Both the position numbers and the translations under genes were made by a program. The notes below the pieces were generated by a model. The model saw only the letters and a program-made list of their open reading frames with translations, was not told where the DNA came from and did no database searches. A stretch of 64,000 bases of DNA from NCBI GenBank assembly GCA_023935145.1, contig CM043698.1:72856001-72920000 (forward strand), read 5' to 3'. This document shows, in pieces, positions 22,840-36,800 of this stretch. The stretch is from Bretschneidera sinensis (Eukaryota; Streptophyta; Magnoliopsida; Brassicales; Akaniaceae). The number at the start of each line of letters is the position of its first letter. Position 1 is the first letter of the stretch.

Positions 22840-25800
22840 AATTATGTACGTATCTACAGATAAGACAAAAATAAAATTATTTGTCTGATCTTCTGTTTCT
22901 ACATTTTCAGAATTTTTTTTTAATATGGGATTTTTAAAAATCTTAATTCCTTAAATAAGGTTGTTTTAATCTTATTTATTTAAATAATGTTGTTTTTACC
23001 ACATCATCAAATACCACGTGAATAAATTACATCAATGATCGATATAATTTGATATTTTTATAATAATTTATTTTTGTAATGATTTATGATTATTAATCAA
23101 ATAGATAGAGAAAAACATTAAATCCTCGAGAAAAAATTACAGTTGTCGAGATTTGGGTACCACGATTGCAGCACCAAATTGGAGTCAGCATAAGCTTCAT
23201 GTACAATGATTTTGAGATCAACGTAAATTGATATATTTTTTTAATTTACCATTGATTTTCCAAATAGAGCCGTCTGAGCTGATTCTCAAATTGATTCGTC
23301 CATGTAAGTTCACCTTCCTTTGTTCTGAATTCTGATCCTTTCTCCAATTAAAGAAAGACTAATGCAGCAGCTGCACATAAATATGATTTCTCCTGCATTT
23401 TGTGAATGGTTCCCATTCTTTTCGTATTTTGTTGTCGTCTAGAGGCTAGAGTCCTTAAATTATAAAAAATACATACGCTTAAAATAATGCGTATTATCAT
23501 TTAATTTGATTGTTTAAAGCAAGTTATTTTACCAACTCTCGTAAACCCAGCATTACATATATAATTTACGTTTATGTCTCCTATTGGTGCACCGTATATA
23601 TTACACTTGTTTTTCTTATAACTAATTTCTTAAAATCTAAATTAAGACTACCGTGAGTATTTTTTTTTAATTTATTAGTATAGGCTACATGACAGGAGAT
23701 AATTTTTTTCATCTATTATCTATCTAATCTCGATCTGGTGTGCATGAACGAGATTAAATCTTAAGTATCTTGTACAACAAATAAATAATTTTATCAATTA
23801 AATTAATTGACACCCACGTATATGTTGAGAATCTAATACTTAACCGACAACTATATAATAACTTCTATCATATTGGGATTTCTTGTATATTTCAAGAGTA
23901 TACAATTTACAAGCAAAACCCTGTGAAAACTCTTTTCAATGTCACACATAACTCTAATATACATAATGTTCACCCTCTTTTACAAATTATATTGATATTT
24001 TGGTTTGCCAGCTTATAACAATAGAGTGAGAGACCTCTTTTGATACCAATTCATAACCCTAAAAAATCTTGTCCATCAAATTACTTGCTTAACAAGTTCC
24101 TTGCTCCCCAAAATGATTGTCCCCTGGCTTCCTCAACACACTACTTGTCAAGAAAGTTTCTTGGAATCCATGGTAAGTAGTTTGTTCTTCACACTTAGTA
24201 ATTTCGAGTCCCACACTAAAAAATATGAGTTAAAAAAAAAACTCAGCACCACTAAAGCTATTCAACATTTTGATCGGATTTGCCTCTTCTTCATCGAAAC
24301 CTCTTAATTTCAATCGTGACTTTTATAATTGCTTAATCATATTTTAAAGCCAATCCTAACAGAAAATATTGTTTTTCACCATCTCAAGTTTTTTTCTTTT
24401 TGACTTGCTCTAAAAAGTTTTTTGATTTTTAGGCATGCACAATCTCAGTTTTGGCCTTCCCAATTTATTAAAATTAACTATAGCTAGCTAGGTCCTGAAT
24501 ATAATGCAGATTCCACGTTTTCTTATAATCAAATCAGATACATTTTCTTTATTTTGGTTGTTCAACTTTAGTAATTTGTCTAGTTACATTGAACGTTTAT
24601 AACCATTTTAAAGTCATATTAGCAGACATTCCAAGAAATTAATCGTTTATTGCCACAATCATCGGCATAACATGTTACTCATTATCTTTATTCTGTTATA
24701 TGGATTACACAATGAAGATAACCCTATATATTTCTTATCTTTTATTATTTTAGTGTGAATGATATTTGATCTATGATCTTATGTGTATTAGTAAACGATT
24801 TTACCAACTAAATTAATTTTTTTTTATTGATTCGGATCTAAAACCAATTGAAAATTTCACTAGTGATATTGACGAGCTTTATTGATAGCGTCAATATAAG
24901 TGTGGAATTCAAAAACTAGCATTACCAGTAAAGTTCTTAAGATTATCAGTAAAGTTTTCAACTGATCTAAATTATTGAGTTTAGACCCAAACCAACCAAT
25001 AAATCTTCTAACTAAACTAATTAATTAGAAACCACCACTCATTATCCATACAAATATTTAAAAAAAAATGAATAACATGAAAAGAACTAGAAAAAAAACA
25101 TATATGTATATAAGATACATGGCGGTACGAGTTTCCCTAATTGACACGGCTTGGATCGATCATGCCGCACGGCCTAGCCTTGCGTGTTAGAGAGATATAT
25201 GTATATTGCATTAGTCACATGGCCCTAAATTATTATTTTTTTTGACTAAATCTGTTCAATTTCGAATCTAGAATTAAGAGATATCATAAAAGATCTCAAA
25301 AAGAGAAAAGTCCGAAAGCATAATCTTTGGCATTAAAAGAGGTTAACTTCACAAGTGAGAGACAATCTTTTAAATTATTTCTTTTTTGTTTCACGAAAAA
25401 ATATTAAATGTAGATATTAATCATAAAAATTTAGGATTAATTGAAAGATTTTTCCACCATTTCATCAATAAAACATACCGCACGGCATGTCACAAAATTA
25501 AATTATAAACTTGTGTTAGTTTAAGGATCATTGAAGTTAAATTAAGAATTTATAATTCTAAGAAGTAGAGGTAATAATTCAAAAACCTCTAGTTCAATTA
25601 TGGTTCCTTTGGCCAGAACTGAAACATACTTCTTCTGTCTATCTTTGCGGTCAAAAGCTAATACTAATCTTGTTTGTCCACGTTCAATTTATCATCTTGC
25701 GTCTAGACCAATTATAGTGTTTATTTTTTTTTTTTTTTCCGTCGGGTCGTTATCGTTCATCGGTAATCACGGAAAACAGACTGATAATAAACTTAGGAAT

Positions 25801-25890
25801 GTCTCATTTAGAGATGTTAACGGAACTATGGGTCCCACTGAGCATATTTTGAAAATTCTTCATGTGCCGCCATCATGAATAGCATGCAAC
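22840..25890. other. Gene-poor AT-rich DNA
   Basis: No supported gene. Around 24030-24060, TTGGTATCAAAAGAGG on the minus strand looks like a degenerate retroelement primer site, with possible LTR remains to its right. This is too weak for a call. Confidence 0.55.
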
Positions 25891-25892
25891 TA

Positions 25893-26028
25893 TATGCCAA
25901 ATTAAAGCGAAAAGTCTCTTTATAGGCTGTAGTTTAATTATTTATTGATTAAATTACAATTATACCAAATTAAAGCGAAAAGTCTCTTTATAAGCTGTAG
26001 TTTAATTATTTATTGATTAAATTATAAT
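25893..26028. repeat. 68 bp tandem duplication
   Basis: CCAAATTAAAGCGAAAAGTC begins at 25897 and again at 25965. The two copies differ at only a few positions. Confidence 0.92.
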
Positions 26029-26584
26029 TATATCTTTCAAATTTAATCGTACAGATAACTATAAACTTAGGTTGGTGATCTCTATGGCACATAGAAAAAG
26101 TGCCCCAAGTAGGAGAGTCTACTTAATAATTTATTACTGTGAAGCATGCTTTTCACACGGCGTATTCTTATCTTATTAAAAATTAATAAAATATAAAAAT
26201 AAAATTCCCTACTTATCCAAAGTATTATCTTTGAAACTAATTAGAAAAAAAAAAAAAAACTATAAAAAAATGAAATCTATGTATTAGCATTAATTTGCAT
26301 TAGCGTGCGCATGCTTACTTTTCCTCTTTGCCATGTCATATGCCCATATGGTTCTTTTCAACCTCTGATTAAAAATAAAAAAGCTGAAAATATTGGCATC
26401 CTCAACAAGCCTTAAGGATAAGAAAGAAATTTAAGAATGCAATTCAAAAGCAACTGAAGGAAGTCTTTCATTTTATTTTTTCTTTCAACGATTTTCTTTT
26501 TCTTTCACTAGTTAATTTTTTTTCTTCCAGTAACGTATGGTACGCTTGGTAAAAACTATGACTATTGGAATGCCTTGATTCTCA

Positions 26585-26762
26585 GAAATTGACTCATTTA
26601 TCATAAAAGTTGTGCAGTAAAATATACAATGCACAAAAATTTTGATTATAAAGTGATCCTCATTAAATCTCAAAATTTAATAAATCTAAATCCATATGCA
26701 AAAATATTATATTGCATAATTTACAGCACAATTTTTACAGCAGATAAATTAATTTTATTTCT
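26585..26762. mobile_element. MITE, copy 2
   Basis: The core reads ATTATAAAGTG.TCC.CATTAAATCTCAAAATTTAA as in copy 1. The terminal inverted repeats (CATTTATC..AAA..TTGTGCAGTAAAAT against the complement of the right end) are more diverged. Confidence 0.55.
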
Positions 26763-27964
26763 CTTAATTGGGAATCAAAACTTCATAAACAAACTTAAAG
26801 TTCCAATTTGAACTAATTAAGGCTATGCTTAACTCAACTTAGATCGAGATCATACATGTGTTTTTTTTTATTATTCTTATGGAGTTTGAGCAATATGTTG
26901 TTATAATTAGTAGTTTCAATGAATTCTTTTTGTGATAACTTACGCTACAAACCCATAATACAATGAGAAAGATCTTATTATATATATGTATGTAAGTCAC
27001 GTGATCTTAAATGCAACTTGAAATAACAATTTTAAAAGATAAACTTGTGGTATTACAAATAGTATCAGAATCGAGCTGATTTAACCTCACAAGAGTTTAA
27101 ACAGGAGAAATTTGTGATGATTAATTTAAATCTATATAGTTCATAGTAAGATAAAGTGTCACATCATTTAAAGATTAACTCTTTATATATATATAATGAA
27201 ACCTTGTTAAGATTAGAATGAGCGTGGTTAAGTGGATATTAGGGTAGAGAGCCCACTTGTTAAGGTAATATATCAAGATTTCATACCTCAAATCTTAAAT
27301 ATATGGAAGCTAGAAATTTATGGATTCTGTCCTAATTTGTATGTTAGGTTACTTTATATATCTTAGATTAGAAGGGTTATTATAAATACGTTTTTGATGT
27401 ATCTTCACATGAAATCAGATAACCCATTCGGAACATTTGTTTCCATATAGCATCTTTAATGAATTGAATGCCCAACATTATCCGCAATTTGGGTTAATTA
27501 AGATTAAGATAATACTCAAGATAATTAGGGTATGATCGACAACTTATGACAAACTCACAAAAAAGTCACGAAATTTTACGCTGAACAGATTGCTCAAATT
27601 ACCAGCAATTGATGACTAACGGGCTGTTACATTTTAAAGTCAAATATACCATATGATTGGGAAGTAGATGAGCATGAACTCGATGAAGTGCATGGCCCAG
27701 TTTCACTGGGTCATGCCTTTACAGCTCATAATTAATGGATAGTTTGGGGTCAGAATCCAGAGGGACTTGAGCCATTTTAACAACTTGGAATCTGTTTCAC
27801 AAATAATTGTCTTGAACCCATTACTCCAAGTAAAATTGAGCCCATCTGGAAGGTGACCCAACGCTCGACTCAGCTCAAGTGTAACTCAAACATAAACGAA
27901 TCATATAAATAAATGAATGAAATAAACTTCTATAACCATTATACTTTTGAAATGTAAAAAGTTA

Positions 27965-28078
27965 ACCAATATGAAGTTTAACTTATTGGTTAAGATTTAG
28001 GAGTGTGATGTTCAAGTTAAGGATTCAAATCATGATTTTGTGGCATTAAATAGCTTATATTTATAATAAAAAAAATTA
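27965..28078 (+). repeat. SINE-like fragment
   Basis: TTGGTTAAGATTT resembles a polymerase III A box, GGATTCAAATCA about 45 bp on resembles a B box, and an A-run (taataaaaaaaatta) closes it. The spacing fits a tRNA-derived SINE. Unconfirmed without other copies. Confidence 0.35.
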
Positions 28079-29200
28079 TAATCCAACTGACTCGCGAGTC
28101 AAATGAGTTGAGTTTCTCATTTTTTGGCTTTGGTTCACTTAAATAAACAAGCTTAGATGAAAATTCAAGCTCAACTCGCGACTAAGAAACACCAAGCTGA
28201 ATCGAGACGAGCCATATGCTGCTCGCGAGTAACTCGATCTTTGGTATTGAAATGTTTTTTTTTACAAAGAATTTATTGTTAAAACAAACTTATCTTCCTT
28301 GAAAATAGATCAACCTTATATTAAGATAGTTTTACGGTGAAAGCACCATTCCAATTGATAGTTCATTGGTTAAAATTTAAAATATAGTAAGTGTTCAATT
28401 AATTAGCCACACAACCTCCTTGTACTTACTCATCTCCTGCATAAACTACCCTATTTCTTAATTTAATGGAGAATTTAGGAATAATATACTCTGGTAATTG
28501 GGTTGTTAAAATAGTCATGCCACTAGTCACCTAAATTTAGAGTTCAACTGACAATTATGTTATGGTACTCGGTACGGTTTTAGTCTCTCTCTCTCTTTTT
28601 ACTTTAGAGCAACGAAATGGTGTTCAAAGAGAAAAAAATTCAGCATTTAAATATACTAACATTTCAACGTCTGTTAATATGGTTTTTTATATGATAAAAT
28701 AATATATTAATAATTATGTTTTTACGTATAAATATATCATACATAATAGCCACACATTCTCCGTTTGAAAATTGAACCTGTAAAAAAACCCCAAGAGAAG
28801 AAAAATTCGATTAGAATAACAAAAAAGAAATAAAAACAATTGAAAATATGAAGAAAATAAAGAGGAATAGAGAAAATCAACATGGGTTGAAGATAAGAGA
28901 CATAAGGAAATTAAAGAAGTTAAGTCTGAGTGAGATTGTGGGAGAGAAAAACATAAGAGAAAGATGAGAGAGTTGGAGTCAAATGAGTTACATATATAAC
29001 CTTACTTAAATATTTGATTTATATATTTAAGTAGGAGTTTAAAAGACGTTTTGATGGGTGGACACCAAATGGAAGTTCTGACTTTATTAATAGTAAGTAT
29101 AGATATAAGACAACAATTAACTCCAAAATTTTCAAGCAACAATGTGAACCAACTTTCCAAGTTTTGCTTCTCCTTTCCTTATCCAATGTGTGTCTTACGA

Positions 29201-29360
29201 GAGGATCAACTCCTCAACGGTAAAAATTGTAAAGTAAAGCTTGCACACATGGATTTGAACTCTTTAAATTTTGGGATTTAGTGGGGACCATTTTATAATC
29301 AAAATTGATGTGTATTACAAGCTTTACTTCACAATTTTTTTTTACAGTAGAAATGATCTC
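29201..29360. mobile_element. MITE, copy 3 (inverted orientation)
   Basis: AAAATTGTAAAGTAAAGCTT on the left mirrors the right end (complement of AAGCTTTACTTCACAATTTT). The core is the reverse complement of copy 1. The ends are GAGGATCAAC and GATCTC, with mismatches. Confidence 0.65.
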
Positions 29361-29531
29361 GGGTCATTCATCTTGTCACATTTTACATTTAATGTTATTA
29401 AGGATTATGATTCTGTTTGTCAATAATTATAATTATATGCCCTCCGAATTCTTGGGGTTTCTTTTGTCTTTGTGTGCGTAGGTACCCATTGCTTTTATCC
29501 GTTCGCTTGGCAAATTTTCGGCATCAATAGA

Positions 29532-29550
29532 TTGGCGTTGTCTGTGGGAT
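29532..29550 (+). other. Primer-binding site of the Tat-type element
   Basis: TTGGCGTTGTCTGTGGGA, a one-base variant of the TTGGCGCCGTCTGTGGG site typical of plant Ty3 elements. Confidence 0.7.
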
Positions 29551-29576
29551 ACCAGAAAAAGAACTCATCTGTTAAG

Positions 29577-30368
29577 ATGTCACCCAAGAATGCTTCCCAA
29601 AACATCTTCGTTGCCACTGCCATCGCTACCACAGCAACAACTGCTGCCACTACTACAAATACCTCTACCACTCGGACCTCAACCAGTCATGCCCTACACA
29701 CTGGTCCTGATCTCCCAACCATCCTTGAACATGTCGCAATTGACCAGAATCCCAGTGAGTCATCTGAGCAAGCAATCGTAGCAGGATCAACAATCTCAAT
29801 CGAACCACTTGGTTCACTAAGGCCAGGCAAACCTGGACGCTTCAGTCACACAAGGACAGTTCTTGGAACTTAAGTAGCTTGTGGCTGACCTAGCCACTCA
29901 ACTTGGGGGGCAAGCCTCTCCATCTCAGCTTTAACCGTCATAACAAAGCCCTCGGCTAATAAGGCATCAAAACTCCAACCACCATGCTTATACCTCATAT
30001 CACAAGTCTGCTACAGGATCTTCTCCCAACCATAAGCCTAAGTCTCGAGGCTACTCCATCACCAAGAACCACACTGACTTAGACAGGAAGCTGGAAGAGA
30101 TAGACAAGAAGATAGACGAGGCCTCCAAGTATTAAAGAAACAACATCCTAGATGAGCTTGACTCCCAAAATCCTCATTTCTTCCAAGAAATCCTGGACGC
30201 CCCACTCCCTCAACACTTTAGAATGTTTGTCATCAAAGCTTATGACAGCACCACCAACCCTATGGATACCTTCAGCTCTACAACACCACCATGTTCCTGC
30301 ATCACCATCCAAATGAGATTCTGTGTCAGGAGTTCTCACTAATGTTGGAAAAACCTTCCAATACCTAT
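29577..30368 (+). pseudogene. Tat-type gag, N-terminal part
   Basis: The ATG at 29577 gives MSPKNASQNIFVATAIATTA in a Thr/Ala-rich leader that is open to 29873. After frameshifts, KLEEIDKKIDEASKY (30091-30135) and LDELDSQNPHFFQEILDAPL follow, and then a degenerate YD.TTNPMD block. This matches the Tat Gag order seen at 1344-2805. It is cut by the Athila insertion at 30369-30373. Confidence 0.7.
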
Positions 30369-30373
30369 ATTCC

Positions 30374-31956
30374 TGATGAGAGTCATAAAATGTATCTAAA
30401 CAATACTTAATTGTTAACATTTTAGGGTTGATCTCGGTCATAATCACACTTTTATATGTTGATAACTCTAAAGTGATATTCATAAATCATTGACTTAATT
30501 CGATGCATTTTCAGGTGCTTTGAGTACAAAAGAGATAATAAAGCGATCCAAACATGATTCAAAGATGGTTAAAGTCTAAACAAAGGCTGGAGTAATAAAG
30601 TATAGTAAGCTAAAAGACTGCACACAAGTGTGTGCATCACTTTGGAGCAAGTTAAGGGTAGGCAGACTAGTGTGTGCACTTCTGCATACAAGCTGAAGGA
30701 GTTTCATTGAATTGCCAGAATTTCCCGCACAGATCAATCATCTTTGCATATTAAACTGTATTGATGTAGGAAGAACCAGATAATGAGCCATATATGCTTA
30801 GAAAGATCCGGAAGTCTATTTTCTGGAAAATTTTACGGTTCGTAAAAAGGATTTTTCTAGAGAAAGTTATGGCAGTTTTAGTGGAAACAGTTCAGGCCAG
30901 CACAGCAGGCCCAGACGCACAGCAGGCCCAGGCGCACAGCACGGCCCACTCGCCTCTTGACCGGATTAGGGAGAGCAAATGATATTCTCCAAGACCAAAA
31001 CACCCCCCTCATGCTCTATAAATATATCTTTATGGAGTGTGCAGCAAAATATTGAAGAGAGAAAGCAAGGAAGAGAGAAAGAAGAGAGGATTCAAGGGAT
31101 CCAAATCCAGCATTCTTCCATTTTATTTCTAAGTTTTCTTTGGTTGCAAATCAAGGGGAGAACATCGATATTGTTCATCCACCTTGAACTCCATGGCCAA
31201 ATCAAGGGGAGAGCATCCTTATTGTTCTTCCACCTTGATTTCCATGGCCAACTAATCATTTTACAAGGGAAAAGGATGAATCTTTAGGGATTTCTTGTTC
31301 TTTATTTCCCGTTCTTGATTCAGTTGTATGAATTTTTTGTTAAATATTGTTTATGAATTATTCATTGATTAAGTAAGAAGATTTGAGTTCATGTGATAGA
31401 TGTACTTTTTATTCTTCTTCTTTTAGACTCTCTTAATCCGGTGATTGCATCCTTCTCCTCCATTGAGGTTGCTTGGATGTGATTGATTCCGGTAGATTTA
31501 TCTTATTGATTGTCCATTACTGCGATATTGTCTTTTAAGATATATTGTCATTTCTTGATAATCTTTAAGATCGGTCATGTGTGCAAGAACCAAAATCAAT
31601 GATTAATTCGTAGCAATTATATAAGAGTTGTAAATGTGCTTGATTGAATATATTCTGATTTCTTGTTTGGGAGTTGAAACTTGCAATCGAGATAAAATCA
31701 ATTGAATCAAGAGTGGAAATAGGGAATAAACCTAAGGAGGATTCCCAGAACCTTGTTATTTCTCATTTATATTTTATTTACATTTACGCAATTTTCCTTT
31801 ACATTATTTCACCATCAAAGCTCAAAAATCTTGAGTTTAACTTTTATCGTTCGTTTTAAGGTTCACACATTTTCCTTTGTACTTAACTTGTTTCCCTGTG
31901 GAATCGACACCCCAAAGCCGTACTACAATAACCGTGTTATACTTTGGGCGTAATCA
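30374..31956 (+). repeat. Left LTR of the Athila element
   Basis: 1,583 bp. It is highly similar to the right LTR but lacks about 65 bp present there (about 39690-39754), apparently lost between short TCCA repeats. A TATA-like CTATAAATATA near 31016 fits a promoter. Confidence 0.93.
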
Positions 31957-31960
31957 AATT

Positions 31961-31978
31961 TTGACGCCGTTGCCGGGG
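31961..31978 (+). other. Primer-binding site of the Athila element
   Basis: TTGACGCCGTTGCCGGGG, 4 bp after the LTR. Athila elements usually carry TTGGCGCCGTTGCCGGGG. Confidence 0.85.
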
Positions 31979-32084
31979 AAACGTGCTTAAGTATAAAGAA
32001 ACTTGTCAACTTTGAGTGTGACGGTAAAAAAAAAAAAATCGTAAATATTTTTCTTTTCAGCAGTTTATAAATACAGTAATATCA

Positions 32085-32355
32085 TTCCTTTACTTTTGTT
32101 TTGATTTTCTAATTTTCTTTTATTATTCTGTTTTTATTTATCTGTTTATTATTTTATTCTGTTTTTATTTATCTGTTTATTATTCTGTTTTATTATTCTG
32201 TCTATTATTATGTTTTTATTTATCTGTTTATTTATCTGTTTTTATTTATTTTTTTATTATTCTGTTTTTATTTATCTGTTTATTATTCTGTTTTTATTTA
32301 TTTGTTTATTATTCTGTTTTATTTATTTGTTTATTATTTTGTTTTATTTATTTAT
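32085..32355 (+). repeat. T-rich minisatellite in the Athila leader
   Basis: Irregular repeats of TTTATTTATCTGTTTATTAT and TTCTGTTT variants, about 24-27 bp long, fill the untranslated leader before gag. Confidence 0.85.
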
Positions 32356-32522
32356 TCCCCCTCTAAATTAATTGGTGCATGCTTAGACCGAGAGATTAGC
32401 GAGGTAGATTCATTAGAGGACCCGAATTAGAGTTACCCTCTCTTTCCACCTCCATTGGTGAAATCTCACCTAGATCAAACCATAGTGCACCCCCATCAGA
32501 GAATTTAGAGGATTTTTTTAAC

Positions 32523-33797
32523 ATGGCTGAAAATCCTAATGAGAATGGTGCTAGGACACTTAAAGATTACCTACAACCTAGCCGGACAGCCACACCATCG
32601 TGCATTATGTTTCCAGCCAATACCCGTCATCAAGATTTTAAAATAGGGATGATACAACTTCTCCCTACTTTTCATGGCATGGAAAACGAGAACCCCTATG
32701 TGCACATTAGAGAATTTGAGGAAGTAGTTGCGACTTTCCATAGTCACGATGCAACTGATGATATCGTGAGACTCAAGTTTTTTCCTTTCTCCTTAAAGGA
32801 TAAAGCTAAGAGTTGGTTATACTCGCTGAGACCACGATCAATTGGGTCATGGAATGAGATGACCCAAGTCTTTTTTAACAAGTACTTCCCTCAACATAAG
32901 ACTAACACTTTGAAAAGACAAATCTCCACCTTTGCACAAAAGGAAAACAAGACTTTGTATCAGTCTTGGGAGAAATTTAAAGAGCTGTTAAGTATGTGTC
33001 CACATCATGGGTACGAAAATTCACGTTTAGTGAGCTATTTCTATGAGGGTCTTACCTATAGAGAACGCCAATTTGTCGAGATGATGTGTAATGGAGAGAT
33101 TCTGCAAAAAGACCCTGATGAGGCTATTGAGTACCTCAATGAGCTTGCTGAGAAAGCTCACACATGGACTGGACCTAATGCTACTTAAACCACAAATAGG
33201 TCATGACCTAGTGGTGGAGGAATCTACCATCTTAGGGAAGAGGATAACCTCAAGGCCAATGTCGAAATGCTTACTAGGGAGTTGGAGGCATTAAAAACGA
33301 AAAAACCAACACACACGGTTAATCAGGCCGAACCTTTAGAATCATGTTTTGTGTGTGGCGGGGTTGATCATCCCGCCCAAGATTGTCCCACTTTTGTTGA
33401 CATGAGAGGGCTGTACGAGGAACAATGCAATACCTTAGGCATGTACAAGAAGCCCTCAGCACCCTTCTCTAACACTTATAATCCAGGGTGGCGAAATCAC
33501 CCCAACTTCAGTTAGAAATCTGAAAATCAGCAGCATGTGCAGCCCTCTAGATCGTACCCAGCACCTTATCATGCACCCTCATCTTCTAGGAACTCTTTAG
33601 AAGACTCCTTACATACTTTTATAGAAGCACAAGGCAAGACAAACCAAAAGTGTGAGGCATTAATTACACAGTTGGTTAAGGAAAACAAAGAAATAAGGAG
33701 CCAAGTGTCTAAATTGATGAGCTCCTTGAGTGTGACTGAGCGAGGTAAGTTCCCTGCCCAAGCTCAGTCCATACCTCACGGTCAACATATGGCATAA
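32523..33797 (+). pseudogene. Athila gag
   Basis: It starts MAENPNENGARTLKDYLQPS. The Athila capsid core follows, with FPFSLKDKAKSWLYSLRP, FFNKYFPQHKT and YFYEGLTYRERQFVEMM. A CCHC knuckle CFVCGGVDHPAQDC lies near 33346-33387, and a coiled, charged C-terminal part follows. In one frame there are stops at 33186, 33204, 33513 and 33795. In the family this protein forms the virus-like particle that packages the RNA. Confidence 0.9.
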
Positions 33798-33803
33798 GAA
33801 AAT

Positions 33804-36800
33804 GTGAAAAATGTAAATGCCATTGTGACCCGAAGAGGTAAGTCACTACACATTCCACCAGAGAATAAACCCGAGAATGTGAAGGGTCAAACCAGTAGTG
33901 AGACCAAGTTGCCTAAAGACCCTGAAGTGACCCAAAGTCCTGTTAAGGCCCCATTCCCCCAAGCCTTAAAATCAAACAAGAAAAATCTGGAAATGAATGA
34001 TGAAATCCTTGAGAACTTAAGGCAAGTGAAACTTAATCTTCCCCTTTTGCATGTGATTAAACAAGTCCCCACCTATGCAAAAGTTCTCAAAGATTTATGC
34101 ACAATTAAGAGGAAACATCATGTCAAGAAAACAACTTTCCTAACTGAGCAAGTTAGTGCACTAATTGGACAAAGAATTCCCCCGAAATACAAAGATCCGG
34201 GCTGTCCTACCATTGCTTGTAGCATTGGAAATCATGAGGTTGGACAAGCCTTACTAGATCTTGGAGCTAGTGTAAACCTGATGCCATTTTCCATTTACTT
34301 ACAGCTGGGGTTAGGAGAAATCAAACCAACCGGCGTGGTATTACAATTGGCTGATCGCTCAGTCAAGGTACCCCGAGGTGTGGTTGAGGATGTTTTGATT
34401 CAAATTGATAAATTTTATTATCCTGTTGATTTCTTAATTCTTGATACTACTTCTGCTGTAGACACTAACTCTAAAATTCCTTTGATTTTGGGTAGACTTT
34501 TTCTTGCTACTGCAAATGCTCTAATAAATTGTAGGAATGGTCTCATGAAACTGTCCTTTGGCAACATGACCCTTGAAGTAAATATTTTTAATGTTGCAAA
34601 ACAGCCCGAAGATGAGGACGAAAACCACCAGCTTTACATGATCGAGTTACTCGTCAATGAGGGAGTTTTCTTAACTCATGATTATGACCCTCTTGAAAAT
34701 TTTCTTATTAATTCTGAGATAGATTTATTTGATGATAAAACTGATGTAATTGATATATGTGTTGTTTTTGACAAATCTCAGGATTATGGAAATCGGGCAT
34801 GGCAACCAAGGTTTGAGGAGCTGCCCGAAAGAAGCAAGACTCAAGTCCCCTCAAGTGTGGAAGCACCTAAAGTCGAATTAAAGCTACTACCTAAGGGTCT
34901 AAAACATGCCTTTCTCGGTCCAGGTGATACCTTTCCTGTTATAATTTCTTCTGAATTAATTGAGTCCCAAGGTAAGAGATTAATTCAAACTTTAAGTGAA
35001 CACAAATCAGCCCTGGGATGGAGCATGGCTGATTTAAAAGGAATTAGTCCCCTAATCTGCTCCCATAAAATAAATCTGGATGAAGGAACCAGTCCTCGTA
35101 GAGACCCTCAACGTAGGCTTAACCCCACTATGAAAGAAGTAGTGAAAAATGAAGTACTGAAACTATTAGATGCGGGTATTATATATCCCATAGCTGATAG
35201 TAAGTGGGTAAGCCCTATTCAAGTCGTCCCGAAAAAGTCCGGAGTCACTGTGACAAAAAATGACCTAGGAGAGTTAGTCCCTACCAAACTTGTGAACGGG
35301 TGGCGTGTGTGCATTGATTACAGAAAATTAAATGCTGCCACCAAGAAAGACCACTTCCAACTCCCTTTTATTGATCAAATTCTTGAGCGTGTAGCTGGTC
35401 ATCCCTTCTACTGTTTTCTAGATGGTTATTCTGGTTGCTATCAAATAGAAATTGCATTAGAAGACCAAGAAAAGACCACCTTTACTTGTCCCTTTGGCAC
35501 CTATGCTTTTCGTAGAATGCCATTCGGATTATGTAACGCCCCTGCTACTTTTCAATGCAGCATGATGAGCATTTTTAGTGACATGGTTGAAAATTGCATG
35601 GAGGTTTTTATGGATGACCTAACTGTTTTTGGATCTTCATTTGAAACATGCTTAATGAATTTAGAAAGAGTATTAATTCACTGCGAGGAAAAAGAATTGG
35701 TTTTAAATTGGGAAAAGTACCATTTCATGGTACCATTCGGTATTGTCTTAGGGCATATTGTCTCTTCTAAAGGAATAGAGGTTGATCAATCTAAGATTGA
35801 GTTAATCTCTAAGTTGCCTGCCTCTAAGACAATAAAAGATGTGAGATTTTTCCTTGGTCATGCTGGTTTTTATAGGAGGTTAATACAAAATTTTTCAAAA
35901 ATATCTAGACTGCTATGCGCCCTCCTAGTTAAAGATACCTCCTTTGAGTAGAGTCAAGCTTGTCAAGAGGCCTTTAAAACATTGATTGGCAAGCTTACTT
36001 CCGCACCTATAATGCAGTCACTAGATTGGACTTTACCTTTTGAAATCATGTGCGATGCTAGTGACTACGCTGTAGGTGCTGTTCTTGGACAGCGAAGGGA
36101 AGGTAAACCTTTTGTCATTTACTATGCTAGTAAGACTTTAAATAGTGCTCAAATGAATTACTCTACAACTGAAAACGAGTTGCTAACCGTAGTATTTGCT
36201 TTAGATAAATTTTGTGCTCATCTAATTGGTTCTCCTATCCTTATTTTTACAGATCATGCAGCCCTCAAGTATCTTCTTACGAAGAAGGATGCTAAGGCAC
36301 GACTAATCCGATGGATCCTCCTCTTGTAAGAATTTGATATCACCATCAAGGATAAAAAAAGAGTGGAGAACGTAGTAGCTGACCATTTATCCAGACTCAC
36401 TTTTGAGGACACTTGTGATGACATGCCAATCAAAGATGATTTTCCCGATGAGCAATTACTCTCCATTACTTCTCTACCATGGTTTGCTCACATCGTAAAT
36501 TATTTGGCTACAGGTGAGATACCTATGGATTGGAGCGCTCAAGACAAGAGGAAATTCTTATATGAGGTACAAAATTTTTATTGGGATGACCCCTATCTTT
36601 TCAAGTACTGCCCTGACCAAATTCTAAGGCGTTGCATCCCTAATGAAGAGATTTCAAGTGTCTTAGAATTTTGTCACTCCCAAGCTTGTGGAGGCCACTT
36701 TTCGATGAAAAAACCGTTGCAAAAATTTTACAGTGTGGATTTTATTGGCCTACTTTTTTTAAAGATACAAACACCTATTGTCGCTCTTGTGAAAGATGTC

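Larger units (their letters stand above)
26029..29200. other. Gene-poor AT-rich DNA
   Basis: No supported gene. It contains a MITE copy and SINE-like fragments listed separately. GCTCGCGAGTAACTCGA-type motifs (about 28085-28245) look like part of an unclassified dispersed repeat. Confidence 0.55.

Noticed and set aside
24030..24060. TTGGTATCAAAAGAGG on the minus strand as a retroelement primer site
   Set aside because: No LTR pair or coding remains could be linked to it.
25600..25878. 92-codon open frame on the plus strand
   Set aside because: Contains a poly-Phe run from a T-tract and has no domain or conserved-looking pattern.
27220..27320. TGGTTAAGTGG, a good polymerase III A box, suggesting a tRNA or SINE
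   Set aside because: No convincing B box at the right distance and no cloverleaf. Not called.
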